From positions 62,001 through 126,000 of the forward strand of contig NZ_JAEEGB010000005.1 in the NCBI RefSeq assembly GCF_016316925.1: DNA of 64,000 nt, given 5' to 3'. Below are positions 1-7,975 of the stretch, one piece after another. The notes under the pieces are model-generated. The model was given only the letters and a program-made list of their open reading frames with translations. It searched no databases and had not been told where the DNA came from. Position 1 is the stretch's first letter. Each line of letters starts with the position of its first letter. Position numbers and translations under genes: made by a program. The stretch comes from Clostridium aciditolerans (lineage in GTDB: Bacteria; Bacillota; Clostridia; Clostridiales; Clostridiaceae).

Positions 1-1026
1 AACCTGGCATATACTCTCGCTATTTTCTGTTCCCCAGGAAGCGAAGCCTCCATTTTCTTTTTGCAGAGAAGAAAGCTTGTTTATTGCCTCGTCTACAGCA
101 GCCTTTACTTCAGCTTTATCTTTGTATGGAGCTAAAGCTGTAAGAGCCATACCAGTCATATCTGGGTCAGCCTTATCTCCAGCATAATCCCATCCCTTGT
201 CAACAGTTCTATTGTCCAATATAGCCTGTATTAACTTATCTCTTGTCCATAAAGCATTACTAGGCACATCAAATTTTCCAGCATCTAGTGCTATAAGACC
301 AAATATATAGGCATTAATACCTTGCTCATCCATATCCTTGTTATTATATATTTTTTCTACAAGATTATAACCTTTAAAGTTTGTAGGATCTTTTCCTACA
401 GCCAATAACCCTAGAACTGTTCTCTCATAATCTGTAGCCTGTCCCATGACTCCTTTTGTGGTATCTAGCTTATTTTCTAAAGAATTTAAATAGATTGAAG
501 GAATTTCATCTCCATATCTAGCTATTCCTATTACTTGCCAATCACTCAATCCTTCTTTTTCTAACCTTTCAGGTTGTAATATTTTACTTGTACTTAATTT
601 TATTGTACTATCTACACTTTCTTTATATTTATCACTACTTGAAGTTTTGCTGTCCTCTTTTGTTACTTTAAAAATACATTTTACATTTTCTTTTAAGTAT
701 TTATTATTCTTTGAATGAACTTTATCTCCTATATTTAATGTATATGTTTCCCCTTCTTTATACTCTTCCTTTGGAGCATCTACTACTATTGTTTTACTGT
801 CACCTATTCTTATATTAGTTACTATAGAGTTTCCATTACTATCTTTCACCGTTATGTTGTTCTTAACAGCATCATTTAACTCTATTTCCTGACTAAATTT
901 TATATTCCATGCTTTATTAACATCTTTTGTTTCCTTGTTTATTTCTGATGCCTTAACGGGCAACTGGTAAAATATCGCAGTCATTGTTAACACTAATATA
1001 ATATACTTATTTTTTCTTTTTAACAT
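1..1026 (-). CDS. Secreted alpha-toroid (squalene-cyclase-like repeat) protein, C-terminus outside window
   Basis: The frame is open from the ATG at 1026 to the window edge, about 342 residues without a stop, so the gene is partial. The ATG follows GGAGTG by 7 bases. The N-terminus is basic then hydrophobic (KRKNKYIILVLTMTAIF), a signal peptide or anchor. Residues about 35-125 look like an SbsA/Big_5-type Ig-like domain (WNIKFSQEIE). From about residue 155 there are alpha/alpha-toroid helical repeats (ATDYERTVLGLL, GINAYIFGLIALD, ADPDMTGMALTALAPY) closely matching those of the 942-residue protein at 5135-7963. It is the most distal gene seen in the cobalamin-riboswitch operon. By analogy with transcobalamin it may form the barrel half of a corrinoid-binding pair with the DUF4430 gene 25 bases upstream. 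That role is inference; the fold call is firm. Confidence 0.85.
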   Translation of the reverse strand, partial: MLKRKNKYIILVLTMTAIFYQLPVKASEINKETKDVNKAWNIKFSQEIELNDAVKNNITVKDSNGNSIVTNIRIGDSKTIVVDAPKEEYKEGETYTLNIGDKVHSKNNKYLKENVKCIFKVTKEDSKTSSSDKYKESVDSTIKLSTSKILQPERLEKEGLSDWQVIGIARYGDEIPSIYLNSLENKLDTTKGVMGQATDYERTVLGLLAVGKDPTNFKGYNLVEKIYNNKDMDEQGINAYIFGLIALDAGKFDVPSNALWTRDKLIQAILDNRTVDKGWDYAGDKADPDMTGMALTALAPYKDKAEVKAAVDEAINKLSSLQKENGGFASWGTENSESICQV

Positions 1027-1051
1027 TTAAATTCACTCCATTCTTTATAAT

Positions 1052-1819
1052 CTATTTATCCCAATCATCAGAATATCCATCATGTATCCCATCTGCAAGG
1101 TATTTCCAAACTACTATGTCCCCTTTTTTGTATGTCCATTGTCCACTTCCTACATTAGGTTTATGAAATCTAGTATCACCTTTTTTCTTTACATAATAGC
1201 ACCAACCTGATAGTCTACCTGCCTTTTTTTCTTCAAGACCATCTATAGCTGCAAAATACAAAGTTGATGCTGATCCTGTAGTTCTATAGTTTATTTTAGC
1301 TTCATCTAAAAGTTTGCAGGTAATATACCCTACTGTTTCTCCTTCTATATCAACATGCTTTTGCAGAATTACCCTATTTCCGTTTACTGTATCTATGAAT
1401 ACAAAGGTAGCCTCTTCATCTGGTTTTGGGGTTGCTGTACTTTGTTTAGGCACTGTAGCTTCTGCTGTTACACTGCCCTTTGAGTCATTTGAAACAGCTT
1501 TATTTTCTTGCGGAACTGTAGATGTTTGGTTATTAGCGGTCTTTTCTCCACTCTTAGTTGAATCCTTTGCTTTATCAGCTGCTTTGCTGCTATCTGTGCT
1601 TTGAGGAGTATCACTTGGTTTAGCAGAATTTTCTCCTTCTTTCTTATTTTCTTCTGCTGCTTTTGGTGCTTTCTTAGTATCCTCATCTTTACTTTGAGAT
1701 GCTTGTTTATTTGTAACATTATTTGCATACATTCTCTGAGCCTTAATAGCTAAAAAAAACATAGCCGAACATACAACAAAAGCTATCAATGCTATTAAAT
1801 ATTTCTTTTTATTATTCAT
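1052..1819 (-). CDS. Secreted or membrane-anchored DUF4430 (transcobalamin-like beta domain) protein
   Basis: 255 residues. An uncleaved or cleaved hydrophobic N-terminus (residues 5-27) is followed by a low-complexity Lys/Ser/Thr/Glu linker to about residue 135, then one DUF4430 domain near residues 140-245 with the typical ending (RLSGWCYYVKK ... GDIVVWKYL). DUF4430 is the family related to the C-terminal beta domain of transcobalamin and intrinsic factor. The domain would be held off the membrane by the linker. The ATG at 1819 follows GGGGGAAAGTC. It sits between the ECF S component and the toroid gene in the cobalamin-riboswitch operon, which suggests corrinoid hand-off to the transporter. 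That function is inferred. Confidence 0.85.
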   Translation of the reverse strand: MNNKKKYLIALIAFVVCSAMFFLAIKAQRMYANNVTNKQASQSKDEDTKKAPKAAEENKKEGENSAKPSDTPQSTDSSKAADKAKDSTKSGEKTANNQTSTVPQENKAVSNDSKGSVTAEATVPKQSTATPKPDEEATFVFIDTVNGNRVILQKHVDIEGETVGYITCKLLDEAKINYRTTGSASTLYFAAIDGLEEKKAGRLSGWCYYVKKKGDTRFHKPNVGSGQWTYKKGDIVVWKYLADGIHDGYSDDWDK

Positions 1820-1846
1820 GACTTTCCCCCATTTTCTAATTTCTTT

Positions 1847-2533
1847 TTATTTTATATAACTTACAATAAGTCTTCTCTTATAACGCTGAAGTACTGGTAA
1901 AAAACTATCATAAAAAATTATAGAAAATATAAAAGAACCTCCACCATGTAAAATATCAAAGGTTAATCCAGCAAGGTATGCACCTATAATGCTTTGAGTA
2001 TTAATAGGCTTTACAAACCCAATGATAAACCATATGTTCATAATCCAGTCAAACATAAATCCAAAGAAAAAACATACTATTGAAAATTTCATGGCAGAAA
2101 CCTTTTTATCTCTTTTTCCCCAAAAGCCGCATATGATTCCTACGAGTCCCCAGGAGAACATTTGCCATGGAGTCCAAGGCCCTTGTCCAAAAAATATATT
2201 AGACAGAAAAGCAGAAGTACTTCCTACTAAAAAACCTTCATAGGGTCCAAATACAAACCCTGCAAGTGCAGTTAAGAATGTAACAGGTTTTGCATTAGGA
2301 ATTGGTGCAAAAACTATTCTAGAAACAGCAGTAAAGGCACTTAAAGTAGCTATAATCGCTATTTCTTTTGTCCCCATAGTACTTTTTTCAAAATAGAAAT
2401 AACTTAAAAAAAGTATAAGAAACACTCCAAAGGTGGTAAGCAGTGAGACTCCTGTTTGAGCATCTCCATGTAATGTTAAAGCCATAAGAAGTATAATTAC
2501 AGCAGCGGTAAGAACAATTATTAATTTTTTCAT
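1847..2533 (-). CDS. ECF transporter S component, probably corrinoid-specific
   Basis: 228 residues with about six hydrophobic segments. It has the S-component features of a conserved Ala/Pro-rich stretch (AVSRIVFAPIPNAKPV) and a GPYEGFLVG segment. S components bind the vitamin in the membrane and dock on EcfT. The ATG at 2533 overlaps the stop of the ATPase gene as ATGA and has AAGGA ten bases upstream, so I prefer it to the GTG at 2542. It is encoded directly with its own ATPase and T subunit (a dedicated, group I-like arrangement). The substrate is inferred from the cobalamin riboswitches and DUF4430 neighbours; other S-component substrates cannot be excluded from sequence alone. Confidence 0.85.
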   Translation of the reverse strand: MKKLIIVLTAAVIILLMALTLHGDAQTGVSLLTTFGVFLILFLSYFYFEKSTMGTKEIAIIATLSAFTAVSRIVFAPIPNAKPVTFLTALAGFVFGPYEGFLVGSTSAFLSNIFFGQGPWTPWQMFSWGLVGIICGFWGKRDKKVSAMKFSIVCFFFGFMFDWIMNIWFIIGFVKPINTQSIIGAYLAGLTFDILHGGGSFIFSIIFYDSFLPVLQRYKRRLIVSYIK

Positions 2534-4155
2534 ATTATACACATCCTTAGCGCTTCTTCTAGAGTAAATATTTCTCTATTTTTACCTCTTAAAAGCTTAT
2601 TTATTGAAGTAGTATAGAATATACCATCTGCTAAAACTTCCTTTTTTCCACCGTCTGCAGCAATGCTTCCATTAAACATAAGGATATATCGTGTGCAAAA
2701 ACTACTTGCAAAATCTGCATCATGAGTTACAAGTATAATTGTTGCTCCTTCTTCATTGAGTTTTCTGAGTATATTTCCAAGTTTAAATTTCAATTCACTT
2801 TCAAGTCCTCTTGTAGGTTCATCTAAAAGAATTATTTCTGGTTTTAAAACCAAGATAGAAGCTATTGCAACTCTTTGCCTTTGTCCACCACTTAAATCTC
2901 TTGGATTTTTATCTTTTAAATCATATATTTCTAATTCTTTTAACACTTCTTTTATGATTTTTTTATCATATATATTGTAGTTATCCATAGTAAATTTAAG
3001 TTCATCATATACACTATCCTTTGATAAATAATCATTAGGATTTTGTGAAACATACCCTATATGCTTAGCTATACTTCTTATGTCCATGTCCTTCGTAGCT
3101 TGGTTATAAAGTTTTATTGCACCTTCATATTCTCTAATACCCATAATTGATTTTAGTAGTGTACTTTTTCCCGCACCATTAGCTCCCATAATACTTATAA
3201 AGTCACCCTTGTTAACTGTAAGGTTTATATCCTTTAAAATTTCTTTGGAATCAATTGTACAATTAAGCTTCTTTATATCAAGTATTGAACTACACTCTTC
3301 CTTATAGGTACTGCTCTCTTCTTTTTTTAGAGTTACATTGCTATTTAAAAATTCTATTCTCGCTTTTTTAAAGTTTTCAGGCATAACTTTAAAGTTTATC
3401 TTCTTAAAAAACTTAAGATAGTCTGGCATAAACATAAATTCATCTTTGCTGCAGTTATTATAAAAGTCTTTTTTATCTTTAAATGAAGTAATTTTTCCAC
3501 TGTCCATAATAGCTATTGAATCTGCAGCATCAAACCATCTGTTTACTCTATGCTCTATGACAATAACTGTTATTCCTAATTCTTCATTTATTTTTTTTAT
3601 TAAATTTACTATTTCATCTGCAGCTGAAGGGTCTAGTTGAGAGGTAGGTTCATCTAAAATTATGCATTCCGGCATGTATGCAAGGGCAGAGGCTACCACT
3701 ACCTTTTGTTTCTCTCCTCCAGACAAAGATGTTATATCTCTTTCTGAAAGGTGAAGTATTCCTGAGAACTGTAGAGCTTCGTAAACTCTTCTTTTTATTA
3801 CTTTTTCCTCTGCACATACATTTTCTAGCCCAAAAGCTACTTCTCTATGCACTTTGTTCATCATAAGTTGTTTTTCTGGATCTTGAAAAACCATAGTTAT
3901 TTTTTTTGCTCTCTCTTTATGACTCATCTTATCAATAGGTTTAGCATCAATCTTGATTTCTCCACCTATAGTACCTCCATAAAAATGCGGAACTGTTCCT
4001 ATTATAGCTCTTCCTAAAGTTGATTTCCCCGAACCAGACTTTCCAGCTATTAAAAACAATTCTCCTTTTTTTATACACAAATTTATATCTTCTAAAGACT
4101 TCTTTTTTTCTAAAGGATAACTAAAATTCAAGTTTTTAATTTCTATATATGACAT
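2530..4155 (-). CDS. ECF transporter ATPase, two ABC domains fused (EcfA-EcfA')
   Basis: 541 residues carrying two complete ABC cassettes in one chain. The first has Walker A at 38-46 (GKSGSGKST), signature LSGGE at 144-148 and Walker B DEP at 168-170. The second has Walker A at 324-332 (GANGAGKST), LSGGQ at 421-425 and LDEPTRG at 444-450. In most ECF systems the two ATPases are separate genes of about 280 residues, so this is a natural fusion, as in some dedicated clostridial systems. Start ATG 4155 follows AAGGAG and overlaps the end of EcfT by 20 bases; the stop overlaps the S-component start. Tight coupling supports one transport complex. Function is firm; substrate is inferred from context. 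Confidence 0.93.
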   Translation of the reverse strand: MSYIEIKNLNFSYPLEKKKSLEDINLCIKKGELFLIAGKSGSGKSTLGRAIIGTVPHFYGGTIGGEIKIDAKPIDKMSHKERAKKITMVFQDPEKQLMMNKVHREVAFGLENVCAEEKVIKRRVYEALQFSGILHLSERDITSLSGGEKQKVVVASALAYMPECIILDEPTSQLDPSAADEIVNLIKKINEELGITVIVIEHRVNRWFDAADSIAIMDSGKITSFKDKKDFYNNCSKDEFMFMPDYLKFFKKINFKVMPENFKKARIEFLNSNVTLKKEESSTYKEECSSILDIKKLNCTIDSKEILKDINLTVNKGDFISIMGANGAGKSTLLKSIMGIREYEGAIKLYNQATKDMDIRSIAKHIGYVSQNPNDYLSKDSVYDELKFTMDNYNIYDKKIIKEVLKELEIYDLKDKNPRDLSGGQRQRVAIASILVLKPEIILLDEPTRGLESELKFKLGNILRKLNEEGATIILVTHDADFASSFCTRYILMFNGSIAADGGKKEVLADGIFYTTSINKLLRGKNREIFTLEEALRMCII

Positions 4156-5071
4156 CTTTTTTCTCCTTGCTGTTAAATATTAATACAAAAGTCATAACTA
4201 CTATAAAAGTAAAAATTATAGCTATACCAATGTTAATAAAATTTATAATAGTTACACCGTCGTATATATTAAACTGCACCCAATGTTTAAACTGAGCAAA
4301 ACAATAAAATATAATAAGTGCTAAACTTAATCCTATTATCTTAAAATCCCTAATATAAAATTTTTGTCTTTCATATACACTTCTTTTTCCGCTTAAGAAT
4401 CCTCGTACATAGGCTGCTTCTCCTATATCAAAAGACCCTTCCATAGAGTCTTCTAACAATATAGAAAGTACAGGAACGTAGCTTGCAGTTTTTTCTTTAG
4501 ATTTTTTCTTGTTGAATACTACTCCCCTTATTTCATATATTTCTTTTAAATTTTTAAACCTCTCCTTCATAGTTGGAACAAGTTTAAAACTTATCATAAG
4601 CATTAAAGTTGATTTTGGCATTACAGAAGAAAAGTACGAAACTGCCCTGTCAGAATCAATCATAATTTCAAGTATCATAAAAAGGTAAATAGCGGCCAAT
4701 AGCTTAAAAGCCATAACTACAGCATATATTATAGATTCCAGTGTAAATCTTTTATGAAATAAATAAAAAAGTGTTTTGCTTCCTGCACTTACAAAAAACA
4801 TATTTATTACAACTATTAAAATCGCAACAGGAATAAAATATATAAAACCTAATTTAAACTTTTTTGTTTCTTTACTTGAAACTATCATTCCTATTATAAA
4901 TGTGTAAATAGAAGCCAATATCATGGGATTATCGTTAGAAAATACTATACTCAGCATAGCCATAAAGATAAATGCCACTGTTAACACATGATACTCTTTA
5001 AAATCTCTATAGTATTTTTCTTTTTTTTCTACTAAACAAACTTCTTCCTTTGAATTAGTGTATACTTCCAT
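4136..5071 (-). CDS. ECF transporter transmembrane coupling protein EcfT
   Basis: 311 residues with multiple hydrophobic segments (roughly 30-50, 60-105, 110-135, 240-265, 275-300). In the cytoplasmic region there are two short Arg-Gly motifs (YEIRGV and YVRGFL) typical of the coupling helices by which EcfT grips the ATPases. The ATG at 5071 follows AAGGAAGTG. It is the first gene of the transporter part of the operon, 63 bases after the large surface-protein gene and separated from it by a perfect 17-bp hairpin. The role is to couple ATP hydrolysis to turnover of the S component in the membrane. Confidence 0.9.
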   Translation of the reverse strand: MEVYTNSKEEVCLVEKKEKYYRDFKEYHVLTVAFIFMAMLSIVFSNDNPMILASIYTFIIGMIVSSKETKKFKLGFIYFIPVAILIVVINMFFVSAGSKTLFYLFHKRFTLESIIYAVVMAFKLLAAIYLFMILEIMIDSDRAVSYFSSVMPKSTLMLMISFKLVPTMKERFKNLKEIYEIRGVVFNKKKSKEKTASYVPVLSILLEDSMEGSFDIGEAAYVRGFLSGKRSVYERQKFYIRDFKIIGLSLALIIFYCFAQFKHWVQFNIYDGVTIINFINIGIAIIFTFIVVMTFVLIFNSKEKKDVIYRN

Positions 5072-5092
5072 ATGATCACTTCCTTAAAGTGC

Positions 5093-5130
5093 TTAAAGAA
5101 TGACTGTTTAAATAAACAGTCATTCTTTAA
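5093..5130 (-). terminator. Perfect 17-bp intra-operon hairpin
   Basis: Bases 5093-5109 pair perfectly with 5114-5130 around a 4-base loop. In the transcribed (minus) direction the stem is followed by GCACTTT, not a clean U tract. It may be a partial terminator or an RNA-stabilising hairpin that lowers transporter mRNA relative to surface-protein mRNA. The structure is directly visible; its role is inference. Confidence 0.6.
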
Positions 5131-5134
5131 TGTA

Positions 5135-7963
5135 TTATTTTACAGGTATCTCTATAATATCAGTGAATGGATTCATAGACTCTAAATCATCCCAAACAAA
5201 AGCCCTTAACTTATACTGACCTTCTTTTGGAAGCTTCATCATATTTGTTAACACAGAAGAATCTCCTTTTTTTATAGTTTGTTTTCCGCTTACATAGTTA
5301 ACAAATTGACCATCTTTATCAAATAAACCTATTATTAATGAAGCATCTTGATCTTTTTCTCCTTTATTTGTTACATTTATACTTACTTTTGCATCACTTC
5401 CTAAATTAAATACTGTATCTTTTGTTAAATTTTCTATTTCTATAGTTTTGTTTTCTGGTTTATTTTCATTATCATCTACTTTAAAGCCTTTATATACAGA
5501 ACCTTTTCCCTCTTTAAATGACTTATATGCTGCTATTGCTCTTAAACCTTGCTCTGTAGCCATTTCATTAGTTCTTGTATTATCTGTGAATCCAAATCCA
5601 CTATTATCGCTTACTGCAAAACTTAAAAGTGCATCCATTAAGTTGTTTCCATTCTTTATAAAACGTTTATCTGTAGCTGGATCTATTCCATTATCACAAA
5701 GTCCTATTATTACCATTGCTACACTATTAGAGTTTGCACTACCCCAAGATGTAAAGCCGCCCTTCTCTGTCTGAAGCTGTGAAAGTTTCTCTATAGCTGC
5801 ATCAATAGCTGCCTTTACATCTGTATTTGTATTATAGTAAGGTGCTAATGCTGAAAGTGCCATAGCTGTCATATCTGGATCAGCCTTTGTTCCACCAAAA
5901 GACCAGCCTCCATCATTTGTCTTTGAATCTAAAATAGCTTGTATAAGCTTTTCTCTTGTCCATTTCGCATTTTCTGGAATTTTAAAGTTTGCTGAATCTA
6001 ATGCAATTAATCCAAATATATAAGCATTTACGCCTTGACTTTCCATCTTTGCATTGTTGTATATTTTTTCTACGAGATTATATCCTCCAAAATTTGTAGG
6101 ATTTCCTCCTGCTCCTAATATTCCTAGAACTGTTCTTTCATAATCAGTAGCTTGTGAAAAAACTCCTTTATTTGTTTTTACAGTTTCCTCAAGTTTTGTT
6201 AAATAGTCCTTTGGTACTTCTTTTCCTGCTTTATTTAGCTCTAGAGCCGCCCAGTCACTTATTGAAATTTTTGGACTTATGCCATCAATAAGAGCATTTA
6301 TTAAATTTGCATAACCTTTTGGTACTTCTGGTTTATTTTTCTCTACTGTTATATTACAAGAAGCTGTTTTTCCGCCATCTTCACTTGTTACTGTTATATT
6401 TGCTGTTCCTTCTTTTAACGCTATCACTTTACCATTATCATCTATTTTTGCTACTTCTTGATTATTACTTATCCATGTCATCTTCTTATTTGCAGCATTA
6501 TCTGGAGTTACAGTTGCATTTAATTGTAAAGTCTCTCCTTCGCTTATTTTAGCTGCTGACTTATCTAAAGCTATAGATTCTACTTTAATTTCTGGCTTTG
6601 TTGGTTCCTCTGTTTTACTGCCAGCTACAGTGATTTTACACACAGCAGTCTGCTTTGTATATTGTGTTGTTGCTGTTATATTTGCTGTTCCTTCTTTTAA
6701 TCCTGTTACTTTTCCGTTCTTATCTACCTTTGCTATATTTTCATCATCACTTGTCCAATTTATTTTTTCTGTTGCTTCTTTTGGAGTAACACTAGTAGTA
6801 AGAGTTTCTTCTCCATTAACCTTTAAACTTAATTCTGTTTTATTTAAATCAATTTTGTCTATATCTCTAAATGAAGTTTCATCCATAAATCCTTCTACAA
6901 ATATAAGATTTATTTTGTCTCCTTGTTTTGCAGTATAAGAACCCATTCCCACATTTGGGAACACACCATTAACACTGTATTTCCAACCACTATATGTGCC
7001 TCTGTCTCTTTCTCTTTGGTCAGCTATCATAGCTATATATCCACTTCTATTTGCATATGTTATTCCCTTGCTGTCCAAAGTTCTTGTTAAAAAGTTTAAA
7101 ACTGTTTCTCCGTCTTTTACTTCTAAGTCTTTTTCATCTAAAAATGTTCCTTTATAACCTGTAATATTTAAATTTACTTTGGATTGTACATTAGTTTCTT
7201 CAGTATCTTTTGGACCTTCACCACTATCTTTAAATATTGTTATTGTGTTTCCATCTTCCAGTTGAGCATCCTTTGAGTTATAGGTACTTTTGTCACCATT
7301 TAAGATATAGCTCCAGTATTGACCACCCTTTGACATTAAAATTCCTGTTGGTAAAGATGCTTTATCAAAATCTCCTCCATGACTTTTTAATGCTTCCATG
7401 ATAGCTGCATTTATAGAGTTACCTTTTAGTACAGTAACTTTTTCGGTAAAACTGTTATCTTTCTCAGTACTTTTAACTGTTACATTTACAAAATCATTTT
7501 GGATTGAATCATAAGATGGCAACAAATCATAAGGTGATTTTGCATAATAGAAAAATATATATTCCCCATCTTTTATAGTCTTAGTTCTTGGCACATCATT
7601 TGGCATCATAAAGCCAACTTTATACATCCACCCACTTTGAGAACTATAGTTTCCATCATCTGTTCCATTTTTTTGATCTTGTATACCACTTACCCATCCA
7701 CTACTACCAATTTCTAATTTCAAGCCTGAAGTTGTAGTAGCCCTTAATGCATCTTCCGCAGTAGGCTCTTTTCCATCACAATTTAAAGTAATTTGCTGTG
7801 GTTTCAAAAGAATTTCATTATACATTCCTACTACTGCAATATTAACATTTATACTTTTATTGCCTTCCTCTGCAAAAACACTAGTTATATTCATACCTAC
7901 AATACCTATCATCATAACTAAGGTCATGAATATAGATATAACTTTTTGTTTAAAATTTCTCAT
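5135..7963 (-). CDS. Large secreted protein: three DUF4430 domains, two Big_2 domains, alpha-toroid, C-terminal beta domain
   Basis: 942 residues. Signal peptide at 1-31 (cleavage near VFAEE). DUF4430-like domains lie at about 38-142, 158-246 and 261-358, each with a Gly-Trp-x-Tyr core (SGWMYKV, YWSYILNG, SGWKYSVNG). Two bacterial Ig-like Big_2 domains at 370-447 and 460-541 each contain the GxVxxLKEGTANIT signature. An alpha/alpha toroid of squalene-cyclase-like repeats spans about 550-815 (ATDYERTVLGIL, DPDMTAMALSALAPY, NEMATEQGLRAI), and a beta-sandwich closes at 838-942. Intrinsic factor and transcobalamin combine the same alpha barrel and DUF4430-like beta domain, in the opposite order. 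No wall-anchor motif is visible, so it may be held by the CWB2 protein encoded 12 bases upstream. Corrinoid binding is inferred from this architecture and the riboswitches. Confidence 0.9.
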   Translation of the reverse strand: MRNFKQKVISIFMTLVMMIGIVGMNITSVFAEEGNKSINVNIAVVGMYNEILLKPQQITLNCDGKEPTAEDALRATTTSGLKLEIGSSGWVSGIQDQKNGTDDGNYSSQSGWMYKVGFMMPNDVPRTKTIKDGEYIFFYYAKSPYDLLPSYDSIQNDFVNVTVKSTEKDNSFTEKVTVLKGNSINAAIMEALKSHGGDFDKASLPTGILMSKGGQYWSYILNGDKSTYNSKDAQLEDGNTITIFKDSGEGPKDTEETNVQSKVNLNITGYKGTFLDEKDLEVKDGETVLNFLTRTLDSKGITYANRSGYIAMIADQRERDRGTYSGWKYSVNGVFPNVGMGSYTAKQGDKINLIFVEGFMDETSFRDIDKIDLNKTELSLKVNGEETLTTSVTPKEATEKINWTSDDENIAKVDKNGKVTGLKEGTANITATTQYTKQTAVCKITVAGSKTEEPTKPEIKVESIALDKSAAKISEGETLQLNATVTPDNAANKKMTWISNNQEVAKIDDNGKVIALKEGTANITVTSEDGGKTASCNITVEKNKPEVPKGYANLINALIDGISPKISISDWAALELNKAGKEVPKDYLTKLEETVKTNKGVFSQATDYERTVLGILGAGGNPTNFGGYNLVEKIYNNAKMESQGVNAYIFGLIALDSANFKIPENAKWTREKLIQAILDSKTNDGGWSFGGTKADPDMTAMALSALAPYYNTNTDVKAAIDAAIEKLSQLQTEKGGFTSWGSANSNSVAMVIIGLCDNGIDPATDKRFIKNGNNLMDALLSFAVSDNSGFGFTDNTRTNEMATEQGLRAIAAYKSFKEGKGSVYKGFKVDDNENKPENKTIEIENLTKDTVFNLGSDAKVSINVTNKGEKDQDASLIIGLFDKDGQFVNYVSGKQTIKKGDSSVLTNMMKLPKEGQYKLRAFVWDDLESMNPFTDIIEIPVK

Positions 7964-7975
7964 ATTACACCTCTA

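Noticed and set aside
5448-6938. Several plus-strand open frames opposite the 942-residue surface-protein gene
   Set aside because: They are shadows of a well-supported gene, with no ribosome sites and hydrophobic low-complexity translations.
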